A stretch of DNA of 64,000 nucleotides, taken from NCBI GenBank assembly GCA_012031965.1, contig JAAUSC010000006.1, positions 1 through 64,000 on the forward strand, given 5' to 3'. The notes below the pieces were generated by a model. It ran no database searches and was not told the origin of the DNA. It saw only the letters and a list, made by a program, of their open reading frames with translations. Made by a program: the position numbers and the translations under genes. How positions within the stretch are numbered: position 1 is the stretch's first letter; the number at the start of each line of letters is the position of its first letter. Source of the DNA: Scytonema sp. RU_4_4. GTDB taxonomy: Bacteria; Cyanobacteriota; Cyanobacteriia; Cyanobacteriales; Nostocaceae. This document shows, piece by piece, positions 16,793-25,353 of the stretch.

Positions 16793-17131
16793 TCAGGGAT
16801 ATATTTCATCACCAAAATTATCCTCTAAAAATACTTCTTCTATATCCCTTGCACCATGAATGACTCGCAAAATTTCAACAACCGAATCAATCTCCTGGTA
16901 AAAAATAATATATTTTCTGAATCCCTTTATCGCCTGTTGTCGGACACCAGATAGACTTGGGTGAGAAAATTGACATAATTTTCCCATTCCAGGCATTTTT
17001 CCCAATTGTTTAAAAGTCTCTTCGGCTGAACGTAAAAATTCGTCAGAAACCTCCAGGTTATCCTCCCCAATATATGTCGCCAACTCAATCAGATCACGGA
17101 TAACTTGGGGTCGCTTTCTTACCTCACCCAT
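16793..17131 (-). CDS. parE: ParE-type toxin of the RelE/ParE superfamily
   Basis: 112 residues from ATG 17131. Typical ParE order: DLIELATYIGEDN at the start, FLRSAEETFKQLGKMPGMG in the middle, then KGFRKYIIFYQEID and VEILRVIHGARDIEEVF. Known ParE toxins poison DNA gyrase. The start lies 5 bases past the stop of the antitoxin gene, as in an ordinary toxin-antitoxin operon. Slightly long at the C-terminus (EDNFGDEIYP). Confidence 0.88.
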   Translation of the reverse strand: MGEVRKRPQVIRDLIELATYIGEDNLEVSDEFLRSAEETFKQLGKMPGMGKLCQFSHPSLSGVRQQAIKGFRKYIIFYQEIDSVVEILRVIHGARDIEEVFLEDNFGDEIYP

Positions 17132-17136
17132 AATGC

Positions 17137-17391
17137 TCAACTCAAACCTTTTCGCTTTGCAAGTTTCTCCCGCACAGCTTGACGAACATCCTCCCAATCT
17201 TCATCAGTCATCTGTGTTGCAGTTCCCGAATTCAAACCTTCCAATAACATCGCTTCCACATGTTCAGTAGCCTTGCGCTTGCGATCTAGTCGCACCAACT
17301 CACGAAAATACTCGCTCACACTACCGTAGCCTCCCTTTGCAACCTGTTCTTCCACATAAGTTCGCATAGACTCAGGTAGAGATATATTCAT
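17137..17391 (-). CDS. parD: ParD-type antitoxin (ribbon-helix-helix)
   Basis: 84 residues from ATG 17391 (an ATG three codons upstream at 17400 is an alternative). The N-terminus MNISLPESMRTYVEEQVAKG followed by GYGSVSEYFRELVR is the CopG/ParD ribbon-helix-helix that binds DNA as a dimer and represses the operon. The acidic, helical C-terminal half (MTDEDWEDVRQAVREKLAKR) should wrap the toxin. It precedes parE by 5 bases. Together they form a complete type II toxin-antitoxin pair in an accessory zone. Confidence 0.88.
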   Translation of the reverse strand: MNISLPESMRTYVEEQVAKGGYGSVSEYFRELVRLDRKRKATEHVEAMLLEGLNSGTATQMTDEDWEDVRQAVREKLAKRKGLS

Positions 17392-17675
17392 GCTTTTCAC
17401 AGGTATTGCAACCTCAACTCTGGATAAATCATGGCATACTTTGCCATTTTATGCCAGTTAATCATTGCAAGCGAGGGTTCAAACTCGCTCCAGTACGCCC
17501 AGTGGACAACCATAGCACTGAACGCCCACAATCTCTTAACACTCGCCAAAATGACTCTGACTCCTCACCCCTCAAAGACACCACAACAGGCGTAACCACA
17601 ACCCCACGACTACCAAGAACGATCGCAGCAATAGCCCCTAAACCCCTTGCAAAGTAAGAGCTTTCGTTCTTACAT
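17392..17675. other. Gap upstream of the toxin-antitoxin pair; possible decayed coding on minus strand
   Basis: No gene can be supported. On the minus strand a frame reading FARGLGAIAAIVLGSRGVVV and then WLSTGRTGASL ends near 17466. It has coding-like composition but no start, and the MITE-like element cuts it off at 17676. I could not match it to a family. A plus-strand frame over the same stretch looks like its shadow. Confidence 0.3.
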
Positions 17676-17961
17676 TATAGCGGTTCTCACTTCGGTGTAA
17701 TACAGTCGTCACCTCACCCCGCATTTGAGTATCGCAAACGCTCCCCTCTCCGTGAGTTCGGAGAGCCAGTGCGTTGGGGAGCCAGCGCGTTGCGGAGGTT
17801 AAGCGGAGGCGGAGCGTCTGGTGGCTCCGCTCCGTTGTAGCGACTGGCGTCGGCAAAGCCGACTTGTAGACGCGTAGCGGCTTCCCGTAAGGGTAGCACC
17901 TGGCGTGAGGGGTTGGGGGTGAGGTTGAAAAATGTACTTCATGCAAACGAGAACCGCTATA
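17676..17961. mobile_element. MITE-like element with 13-bp perfect terminal inverted repeats
   Basis: The ends tatagcggttctc (17676-17688) and gagaaccgctata (17949-17961) are exact reverse complements, enclosing 286 bp with no transposase. The interior is a GC-rich mosaic of smaller repeats (gccagcgcgttg, gcgactggcgt, cggcttcccgtaagggtagc). These are the same blocks found inside recO and the kinase gene. It is likely a non-autonomous element mobilised in trans. Confidence 0.6.
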
Positions 17962-18095
17962 TATTAGCGATCGCTATGGTTACTTCCCCCAAAAGATTAC
18001 TGATTTGAAAACCGCACCAGGCGCTCCAGAACGCAGAGAAAATACGCTTCGCTACCAGAGGTAATTTTAGATTGGAATCCCTTTGAAGCAAGAAT

Positions 18096-18147
18096 CCCAC
18101 GGCTTTTGTTAAACTGAGCGTAGCGATAGTTTAACAAAAGCCATGGG
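18096..18147. repeat. Long hairpin, 20-bp stem with one mismatch
   Basis: Arms 18096-18115 and 18128-18147 pair at 19 of 20 positions around a 12-base loop (gagcgtagcgat). It ends 14 bases before the start codon of the small membrane gene at 18162. It may be a repeat element or a 5' regulatory hairpin that shields the start; no T-run follows. Confidence 0.6.
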
Positions 18148-18161
18148 AGTGTCAACAAGCT

Positions 18162-18302
18162 ATGTCCGACTTAAATCGAGGAATTATGAAATTTGAGGGC
18201 GCGGATTCCCCAAAAGCCGTCACAATATTTTCCGTATTGCTTTTAGGGTCAATTATTGCGCTTATCATTTGGGCACTGCAAGTCGCCTACGCAGTTCAGT
18301 GA
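18162..18302 (+). CDS. 46-residue single-helix membrane peptide
   Basis: ATG 18162 to TGA 18300, MSDLNRGIMKFEGADSPKAV followed by one hydrophobic helix (TIFSVLLLGSIIALIIWALQ) and VAYAVQ. The short soluble N-terminus plus a single helix is the build of small thylakoid subunits (PSII, cytochrome b6-f, NDH-1). I could not assign it to a named subunit. It is likely real: the charged-then-helix pattern is clean and it stands in an otherwise gene-poor stretch behind a strong hairpin. Confidence 0.6.
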   Translation: MSDLNRGIMKFEGADSPKAVTIFSVLLLGSIIALIIWALQVAYAVQ

Positions 18303-18331
18303 CTGACTCCTAGTATGATTTGGTAGGTAAG

Positions 18332-18529
18332 TTAAACCCATTTCTTCATCCACCCTACGGATTCAGCACTTCCTTCAAGTCGCTTAACCCGTAGGGGCGG
18401 AGTATTAAACCAGTCGTATAGACTTAATGACAGATTCTCACGAGTGACGTCCTCTATATCTTTCCTGATAAAAGCTTTGTCAAGCATGTAAAAGAAGACA
18501 GCGGTAATGAGGGTTGCCGTCACAGCCAA
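18332..18529 (-). CDS. Small possible membrane protein or gene fragment
   Basis: 65 residues with a non-ATG start (TTG) near 18529. One hydrophobic stretch (VTATLITAVFFYMLDKAFI) is followed by a charged part (RKDIEDVTRENLSLSLYDWF) and a Trp-containing tail. No ribosome binding site stands out. It could be the end of a decayed membrane protein gene. Low certainty. Confidence 0.3.
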   Translation of the reverse strand: MAVTATLITAVFFYMLDKAFIRKDIEDVTRENLSLSLYDWFNTPPLRVKRLEGSAESVGWMKKWV

Positions 18530-18626
18530 GTATCTATGATAGTGATGTAATGACGATTAAGAATAATTATTAAATTTAGGGTTTGAGATCTTAGGTGCAA
18601 AAGACATCTAAAATCCGAAAGTAAAA

Positions 18627-21524
18627 ATGCTTGAACTTTGGGGTATTGTAATTGTTTTCATAGTCTGCCCTCTGTTAGGTGCTCTACCGCTCATTGCTTG
18701 GCTCACTCAAGCTATAACAGGACGGCAACTAGCACAAATTGGTACAGGTAATATTAGTGTTTCATCTGCTTTTTACCACGGTGGTACGCTGGTTGGAATT
18801 CTGGCAGTTTTCTCTGAAGCTATCAAGGGTATTGCCGCAGTCTTGCTAACCCGTGCTTTCTTTGGAGAGGAATCAGCTTGGGAATTAGTTGCTCTGATTG
18901 GTTTGGTATTAGGTCGATATTTGGCGGGTAAAGGAGCTGGTACGACTAACGCTCTCTGGGGATTTATTGTACATGATTCCCTTGCGGCAGTCTTTGTTTT
19001 GTTACTTGCAAGCGCAAGTTTCACCATTGTGCGCTCCAGACAGCTGGCAAAATTTGGAATTTTAGTTCTATTCCCTTTGATTGTAGCGCTTCTGCATTAT
19101 GAAGACCCAGCTAGAATCGTTGCTGCTGTTGGTCTTGCTGGATTACTCGCCTGGATTTACAAACAAATTCCTGATGACTTAAATCTTCCTGTTGAAGAAG
19201 CACAAAAGGAGTCACAAGCAGCATTTAAATTTTTTCGTGGTAACCAAGATATTCTGACTCTAGATGATGAGTTGGATGCTGCTGTTGTGGGACAAAAAGC
19301 AGCTCGATTAGCTGAAATGAAACGATGGGGTTACCCAGTACCAAAGGGGTGGCTCATTCCTCCGTACGAGAACCCTGAACCGTTGATAGAAATGCTTCAG
19401 CCTTCAGAGTTATTACCGTTTGTGGTGCGTTCCTCAGCAATTGGAGAAGATACAGAACTTGCTTCCGCTGCAGGACAGTATGAAACGGTTTTGAATGTGA
19501 CAAGTAAACAGGAGTTGCGAGATGCGATCGCCCGCTGTCGATCCTCATACGATAGTCAAAGCGCAATACAGTACCGGCGCGATCGCGCTTTATTTGATGC
19601 AGCAATGGCGGTACTGATTCAACAACAAGTTCAAGGTGTCTATTCTGGCGTTGCTTTTACTCGCGATCCCATTACCAAACAAGGTGATGCCATTGTCATC
19701 GAAGCTTTACCAGGAAACGCTGTTGGTGTTGTTTCCGGACGAGTGACGCCTGAGCAATATCGCGCTTATGTGTTTGAGACAGATCATTTCACTTCTATTC
19801 AATTAGAAGGTCAGGGGAATGTACCAGCAGCCTTAATCAAACAAGTGGCATATCTATCTCGACATTTGGAAGAGCGCTACCACGGTATTCCTCAAGATAT
19901 AGAGTGGACATATGATGGTCAAACTCTTTGGGTATTGCAAACTCGACCCATAACCACCCTACTACCTATATGGACGCGCAAAATTGCTGCAGAGGTGATT
20001 CCTGGACTTATTCGCCCATTAACTTGGTCGATTAATCGTCCTTTAACTTGTGGCGTCTGGGGAGGAATTTTTGCATTGGTACTGGGTCAACGCGCTGTTG
20101 GGTTGGATTTTAACCAGACGGCGACACTGCACTATTCGAGATCCTACTTTAATGCCACCCTACTAGGAGCAATTTTCCGCCGCATGGGTTTACCTCCTGA
20201 AAGCTTGGAGTTTTTAACTAGGGGAGCAAAAATGAGTAAGCCTCCCATAAAAACCACATTGCGGAATTTACCAGGTCTAGTGCGTTTGCTGCTCCGGGAG
20301 TTTTGTCTATCACTGAATTTTAACTGGGATAATCGCAGGCGCTTTGTTCCAGCGTTGTCTGAGTTAGGTCAAGAACCTGTAGAAAACCTCGACCCTGCAA
20401 GACTGTTGGCAAGAATTAACTTTATTCTGGAGTTACTTCGCCGTGCAACGTACTACAGTATATTAGCTCCGTTGAGTGCGGCGTTGCGACAAGCTATCTT
20501 TCAGGTCAAGGATGGGGAGATTGATAACAGTCAGACCCCGGAGGTAGAGGCGTTACGAGCAATTCAAGATTTAGCTGTAAATGCTAGACAGATCTTAGCT
20601 GAGTTTGACCCGGATAAAGTGTTTGAGCAGTTAGCACAAACCCCCGAAGGGCAAGAGATTCTAAACAAGTTCGATAAATTGCTGCAGCGTTACGGTTATT
20701 TGAGCGAAGTGGGAACTGACATTGCTGTTCCAACCTGGAAAGAAGAATCACAGGCACTCAAGCAGTTGTTTGTACAATTCATACAGACAAATGAACCACC
20801 AAAACACCAAAATCGTCAAGGGAAAAGCAAGAGGAACAGAGGGTTTGTACAAAAGCGTGTGAATCTTAAAGGGCGAGTGACAGAGGTTTATTCTCAACTT
20901 TTAGCTGAGTTGCGCTGGTGCTTTGTAGCGTTGGAACAAGTTTGGTTAAAGTCGGGCTTACTTGAACAACCAGGAGATATCTTTTTCTTGGAGTTTGAAC
21001 AAGTGCGGCGTCTTGTTGAAAGTTTTGAACCTGATTTTGTCGAACAGTTGCAGGATTTAGTACAACTGAGACGCACACAACTTGCACAAGATAGTCAACT
21101 CAATCCAGTACCCCTTTTAGTCTACGGCAATAATCCTCCCGCATTCCCTTTCCGAACTACAATCCCCGTACCTGACCATGTTTTACAAGGTATTCCTGCT
21201 AGTCCTGGACAAGCAGAAGGACGGGTTAAGGTGTTGCGGAATTTACAGGATGTTGCGGATATAGATCAAGACATCATTCTGGTCGTACCTTACACAGATT
21301 CTGGTTGGGCACCTCTGCTCGTTAGAGCTGGAGGATTGATTGCTGAGGCAGGTGGACGACTTTCTCACGGGGCAATCATCGCTCGTGAGTATGGTATCCC
21401 TGCTATTATGGATGTTAAAGGTGCTACATGGTTATTGCAAGATGGTCAAAAAGTACGGATTGATGGGTATAGAGGTATTGTAGAAATATCCAACGACTTA
21501 AGACCTGACTTGAGAGCAGAATGA
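18627..21524 (+). CDS. Fusion of a PlsY-like membrane domain with a PEP/pyruvate-binding phosphotransferase
   Basis: 965 residues. Residues 1-200 contain several membrane helices and resemble glycerol-3-phosphate acyltransferase PlsY: GTGNISVSSAFYHGG stands where PlsY has its GSGN loop, and LGRYLAGKGAGTTNALWGF where PlsY has a GGKG motif. From about 205 a PEP synthase-type nucleotide-binding domain follows (GQKAARLAEMKRWGYPVPKG, VVRSSAIGEDTELASAAGQY, DIEWTYDGQTLWVLQTRPIT). The C-terminal swivelling domain carries GGRLSHGAIIAREYGIPA with phospho-His914. The C-terminal two-thirds resemble rifampicin phosphotransferase and PEP synthase relatives. The acceptor is unknown; a lipid or membrane substrate is an attractive inference. 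The PlsY motifs are partly altered, so acyl transfer is not assured. Confidence 0.82.
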   Translation: MLELWGIVIVFIVCPLLGALPLIAWLTQAITGRQLAQIGTGNISVSSAFYHGGTLVGILAVFSEAIKGIAAVLLTRAFFGEESAWELVALIGLVLGRYLAGKGAGTTNALWGFIVHDSLAAVFVLLLASASFTIVRSRQLAKFGILVLFPLIVALLHYEDPARIVAAVGLAGLLAWIYKQIPDDLNLPVEEAQKESQAAFKFFRGNQDILTLDDELDAAVVGQKAARLAEMKRWGYPVPKGWLIPPYENPEPLIEMLQPSELLPFVVRSSAIGEDTELASAAGQYETVLNVTSKQELRDAIARCRSSYDSQSAIQYRRDRALFDAAMAVLIQQQVQGVYSGVAFTRDPITKQGDAIVIEALPGNAVGVVSGRVTPEQYRAYVFETDHFTSIQLEGQGNVPAALIKQVAYLSRHLEERYHGIPQDIEWTYDGQTLWVLQTRPITTLLPIWTRKIAAEVIPGLIRPLTWSINRPLTCGVWGGIFALVLGQRAVGLDFNQTATLHYSRSYFNATLLGAIFRRMGLPPESLEFLTRGAKMSKPPIKTTLRNLPGLVRLLLREFCLSLNFNWDNRRRFVPALSELGQEPVENLDPARLLARINFILELLRRATYYSILAPLSAALRQAIFQVKDGEIDNSQTPEVEALRAIQDLAVNARQILAEFDPDKVFEQLAQTPEGQEILNKFDKLLQRYGYLSEVGTDIAVPTWKEESQALKQLFVQFIQTNEPPKHQNRQGKSKRNRGFVQKRVNLKGRVTEVYSQLLAELRWCFVALEQVWLKSGLLEQPGDIFFLEFEQVRRLVESFEPDFVEQLQDLVQLRRTQLAQDSQLNPVPLLVYGNNPPAFPFRTTIPVPDHVLQGIPASPGQAEGRVKVLRNLQDVADIDQDIILVVPYTDSGWAPLLVRAGGLIAEAGGRLSHGAIIAREYGIPAIMDVKGATWLLQDGQKVRIDGYRGIVEISNDLRPDLRAE

Positions 21525-21759
21525 AACTTAGTCCTCTTCTGAAAACATGTTTTTATAACAAAGACGTTAGTCGTCAGAATCTGTCATGAATTCTGTGCGA
21601 CTGGGGAGCTAGTCCTGCAGGAAGCGAATATAATATGGTACAGATTATTATATAAGTATTAAAATTAAGACAAGAAATCGAGAGTTATCATCTCACGCAT
21701 CTTCGCTACCAAACAAGGCAATCCAAACTTATTGAGAAATTGCTCCCTAAAGACAAGGC

Positions 21760-22539
21760 ATGCAAAATCCAGGCAGATCACAGACAACAGGGCTGAGTTT
21801 AGAGCTTTTTCATGTTCAAACCGACACTCCTCTGGAGTTACCGCTTAATTTTTCTACTATTAGCATTGGCAAGCCGAAAGATAAAATCATGCCTGATATT
21901 AATGTTGCAAGCTTACCAGATGCTAATTTTGTTTCTCGACTTCATGCAGAGATTCAGGTAGAAAAAAATACTTACTATATCGTTGATTTGGGCAGCGTCA
22001 ATGGTACATATCTCAACAATATCAAGCTAGATCCAAAAAAGCGCTATCCACTTAAGTTTGGAGACAAAATAGACCTAGGTCATGGGGGTAAAGTCACATT
22101 TATATTTCTACAAAAACAAGAAGTCGTTACTCCATCAGAGAATACTATACTAAACAATCCACCCACAGTGATTCAGATTGAATTGGTTGCGAACACAAAG
22201 CAATCTAAAATGGAAAGTTTTACCAAGTTTCTGGGCTTGGTGCTGATGATTACAGGAATTTTGATTTTAACAGTGAATATTCAGATTAGTACTTCTATAC
22301 GTATTCCTGGTGTTCTTTTATGTATAGCAGGAGTTTTAGTCCTGACCTGGCGTCGTAACTACCGTAATTTAGCATGGTTTTTGATGGCGCTAGGAATTAC
22401 AATCATGTTTTTTACTAGTAATGCCTTTGCGCCAGTATCTCTTGTCGCTATCCTCGCATCTTGTGCCTTATTAGTCGCTGGATGTCAACTATTTACTACA
22501 GGGAAAATATTGAACTATAGTTTGCGAAGAAATTATTAG
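21760..22539 (+). CDS. FHA-domain membrane protein
   Basis: 259 residues. An FHA phosphothreonine-binding domain spans about residues 15-125: ISIGKPKDK, SRLHAEIQVEKN and DLGSVNGTYLNNIKL, including the conserved Ser-x-x-His and Asn-Gly. Four hydrophobic helices follow from about 155 to 250 (FLGLVLMITGILILTVNI onward). So a cytoplasmic FHA sensor is tethered to the membrane. FHA proteins read Thr phosphorylation by Ser/Thr kinases; no kinase lies nearby. The lipid kinase gene follows on the same strand after 278 bases. Confidence 0.85.
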   Translation: MQNPGRSQTTGLSLELFHVQTDTPLELPLNFSTISIGKPKDKIMPDINVASLPDANFVSRLHAEIQVEKNTYYIVDLGSVNGTYLNNIKLDPKKRYPLKFGDKIDLGHGGKVTFIFLQKQEVVTPSENTILNNPPTVIQIELVANTKQSKMESFTKFLGLVLMITGILILTVNIQISTSIRIPGVLLCIAGVLVLTWRRNYRNLAWFLMALGITIMFFTSNAFAPVSLVAILASCALLVAGCQLFTTGKILNYSLRRNY

Positions 22540-22817
22540 AGAAATACTTAGATATCATAAAGCTTTAGCCAGTCATGCACAAGTCATGTCTAAAGATAGG
22601 TGATTTTTTGCTATAGTATAGCTGTTAAAGAAATTTATACATAAAACTTTAAGTAGTAATCAGATGTATAAAATAACTCTAATAAAATATTTAGCAATAA
22701 ACAGATTTAGCACTTAGTTATAATCACTGTAACACTAAAAAGATAGAAGAAATTTTCACGAAAGTGTATACCAGAAGTAGATAATTCGAGGTATATACTG
22801 CAAAAAAAACACGGCAA

Positions 22818-23696
22818 ATGAGACATCGCGCACTACTGCTCATAAATCGTCAAGCTCGCCAAGGACAAAATTGCCTACCTGAAGTGGTTCACTGTCTGGA
22901 GGAGCTGGGCTTTGATTTGATTGAGGAGGACACTCAACAACCACAACATTTATACGAAGTCATTATCCGCTACCAACATGAAGTTGACATAGTTATCGTT
23001 GGTGGTGGAGATGGTACTCTCAATGCTGCGGTAGATGCTTTGGTAGAAACGCAGTTACCTTTAGGAATTCTCCCTCTAGGAACTGCTAACGACTTAGCTA
23101 GAACTCTAGGAATTCCGAATTCTCTCCCCGAAGCTTGCAAAATTATTGCCAATAATCAGGTACGACGTATTGATTTGGGGTGGGTAAATGGTAAGCACTT
23201 TTTCAATGTAGCAAGTTGTGGGCTGAGTGTGAAAATTACGCAGCGACTAACGAAACAAGTCAAGCGTCGTTGGGGAATACTCGCTTACGCGATCGCTGCG
23301 TTACAAGTGATTTGGAAATCTCGACCTTTTAGCGCAGAGATTTGTATCAATGGCACATCTATTACGTCAAAAACTGTGCAAATTGCTGTAGGTAATGGTC
23401 GATATTATGGTGGTGGTATGACAGTTGTTCATGATGCCACAATTGATGACCAAAGGTTGGATTTGTACAGTGTGGAAATTCAACACTGGTGGCAAATTAT
23501 CCCTTTATTACCTGCCATACGAAGAGGACGACATATTTTTTCGCGTGGTGTCCGTAATGTCAGTGGTCAAGAAATTAAGATTCATACACGCAAACCACGC
23601 CCTATTAATACAGATGGTGAAATTACAACCTATACTCCTGCCCACTTTCGTGTTATTCCTAGTGCTTTAGCTGTGTTTGTACCATCACATAAATGA
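22818..23696 (+). CDS. YegS/BmrU-type lipid kinase (diacylglycerol kinase catalytic domain)
   Basis: 292 residues. The nucleotide-binding motif VGGGDGTLNAAVDAL and the following LPLGILPLGTANDLARTLG are diagnostic of the DAGK catalytic family. The N-terminal LLINRQARQGQ is the usual first strand. It phosphorylates a lipid hydroxyl such as diacylglycerol or phosphatidylglycerol; the exact substrate is unknown. Soluble, peripheral to the membrane. An ExoD-family gene follows 75 bases downstream on the same strand. Confidence 0.9.
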   Translation: MRHRALLLINRQARQGQNCLPEVVHCLEELGFDLIEEDTQQPQHLYEVIIRYQHEVDIVIVGGGDGTLNAAVDALVETQLPLGILPLGTANDLARTLGIPNSLPEACKIIANNQVRRIDLGWVNGKHFFNVASCGLSVKITQRLTKQVKRRWGILAYAIAALQVIWKSRPFSAEICINGTSITSKTVQIAVGNGRYYGGGMTVVHDATIDDQRLDLYSVEIQHWWQIIPLLPAIRRGRHIFSRGVRNVSGQEIKIHTRKPRPINTDGEITTYTPAHFRVIPSALAVFVPSHK

Positions 23697-23771
23697 TGAA
23701 TACTAAACCATAACTCATGAATAAGTCAGTTAGAAGATAGGACATTTCATATCTCATAATTCATTATTACA

Positions 23772-24377
23772 ATGCAGCTAAAATTTTCCCAAGATATTAA
23801 GTTTCTGCTGCAAAGATTAGCCCAACAACCACTCAGTCTTGGCGATATTCTGGCAGGAACCTCAGAACGTGGTTTTAGCTTGGTCATTACATTATTGGTT
23901 TTGCCATTTATGTTTCCTGTTCCACCTGGATTAACTGGACCCTTTGGTGGTGCTTGCTTGATATTATCAGTACAGATGGCTTTGGGAAGGCGATCGCCTT
24001 GGCTCCCCAAAAAAATTGCTACATATAAATTTCCCCGTCCTTTTACTCAAATAATTTTAAAAAACCTACAAAGAATCACCAGGATTTTAGAAAAAATTAC
24101 CCGTCCTCGATTAGCAAAAGTAGCAGAAAACCCTTTGACTTGGCGATTCAATGGGTTTTGTATCTCTTGGTTAGCAATTTTACTCATTTTACCAATTCCT
24201 CTTACCAATCCCATCCCTCCAGTAGGAATATTACTCTTAGCAGTAGCCACTATAGAATCTGACGGTTTATTGATGTGCGTTGGCTACGTTTTCACGGTTT
24301 TGACGACTCTATTATTTGGATTCATTTTTTATGCTTTGTGGATGGCTCCCAATTTATTGCCACAATTTTTCCATTAA
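23772..24377 (+). CDS. ExoD-family exopolysaccharide biosynthesis membrane protein
   Basis: 201 residues. Begins with a soluble helix (LAQQPLSLGDILAGTSERGF) and then hydrophobic segments (FSLVITLLVLPFMFPVP; GGACLILSVQMALGRRSPWL; WLAILLILPIPLTNPIPPVG), the pattern of ExoD. ExoD was named for effects on rhizobial exopolysaccharide production and alkali sensitivity; the biochemical role is unknown. Likely co-transcribed with the lipid kinase. Confidence 0.82.
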   Translation: MQLKFSQDIKFLLQRLAQQPLSLGDILAGTSERGFSLVITLLVLPFMFPVPPGLTGPFGGACLILSVQMALGRRSPWLPKKIATYKFPRPFTQIILKNLQRITRILEKITRPRLAKVAENPLTWRFNGFCISWLAILLILPIPLTNPIPPVGILLLAVATIESDGLLMCVGYVFTVLTTLLFGFIFYALWMAPNLLPQFFH

Positions 24378-24440
24378 TTTGTTAAGACTGGATGTAGGAT
24401 TGTCAAGATGTAGAAAAAATCAGAATCTCATACAGCAGTG

Positions 24441-24471
24441 AAATAAAAAACCCTCAGCCACAGACTGAGGG
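24441..24471 (-). terminator. Rho-independent terminator for the Uma2 gene
   Basis: Read on the minus strand, the 7-bp stem ccctcag/ctgaggg (24451-24471) is followed by a run of T (24441-24450). It lies about 200 bases beyond the stop codon of the Uma2 gene at 24669. Confidence 0.7.
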
Positions 24472-24668
24472 AGCAATTAGGGTGCATCTACCATCTCTGT
24501 ATCCGCCATGAGTCTGTGTGCATCAGGAAGAATAAAAAAGTATTTCGTTGTTGTTTCCAGCAAGATTTCCTGCATCAGCTTTAGATGACATTCCCATAAA
24601 ATTCTTCACACCCAGGTAAGCAATTCAAGATTTGGTAGACTGGCTACGAGATATTTGATCTTGAATCC

Positions 24669-25244
24669 CTAAGCATCTAATGATATTTTCGCCTTTTGAA
24701 ACACCTGTTCAGCAGTAAATTCCAATCCCTCAAATAGAGAATCTGTAAGTAATTCCTCTCCCATATAAGTCTGGGGTGCTGCATCCGGGTAAAAAACGGT
24801 AATGCTTCTAGCTTTACTATCTACCACCCAAACCCGCAACACCTTAGCGTCTAAATAGTCTTTTGCTTTAGCAGCCATTTGTCCAAAGGTTTGTCCTGGC
24901 GAAATGATCTCAATGACCAAATCGGGAGGAACAGGACAAGCTTCGTCTTCATCCCAGTCGGCGGGTAAACGTTCATAAGAAATGTACAATAGGTCGGGTG
25001 TTGGCACCCAATCTCGCCCGTCACGAGTTAATGTAATTGCCCATTCTGGACAAACTTCTCCCCGTCCCTCACACCACTGCTCAATTAGATACAGAAGGAC
25101 GCGGGTTAGCTTGGAGTGAAAAAACTTGGGTGACATTTTAGGAATTGCCTGACCATCAACCAGTTCGTAAGTGATATCTCCGTCGCCTGGGGGAAGATTC
25201 AGGAACTGTTGTAAGGTCAGTTGATTGTTGGCTTGGAGTATCAT
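24669..25244 (-). CDS. Uma2 family (DUF820) putative endonuclease
   Basis: 191 residues from ATG 25244; a further 13 codons upstream to 25283 are repeat-derived. The PD-(D/E)xK-like fold shows as YELVDGQAIPKMSPKFFHSK, PTPDLLYISYERLP and PPDLVIEIISPGQT, with acidic residues D and E at the expected places. The C-terminal strand reads RVWVVDSKARSITVFYPD. Very abundant and expanded in cyanobacteria; activity is inferred from the fold only. A second member lies at 35457. A heptamer repeat sits just upstream of the start. Confidence 0.88.
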   Translation of the reverse strand: MILQANNQLTLQQFLNLPPGDGDITYELVDGQAIPKMSPKFFHSKLTRVLLYLIEQWCEGRGEVCPEWAITLTRDGRDWVPTPDLLYISYERLPADWDEDEACPVPPDLVIEIISPGQTFGQMAAKAKDYLDAKVLRVWVVDSKARSITVFYPDAAPQTYMGEELLTDSLFEGLEFTAEQVFQKAKISLDA

Positions 25245-25270
25245 GGCGCAGATCAATCCCCTTCGGGGAA

Positions 25271-25298
25271 ATTCAAAATTCAAAATTCAAAATTCAAA
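25271..25298 (+). repeat. Tandem heptamer (attcaaa) x4
   Basis: Four exact copies of attcaaa between the Uma2 gene start and aroB. Short tandemly repeated repetitive element of the cyanobacterial kind. Confidence 0.75.
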
Positions 25299-25353
25299 AT
25301 TATACTAATATGAACTACCCCTGGTTACTTGGTTGAAGCAGGAGGTAGTTCAT

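Noticed and set aside
17406-17657. 83-codon plus-strand frame upstream of parDE
   Set aside because: Thr/Pro-rich with no ribosome binding site; more likely the shadow of a decayed minus-strand frame.
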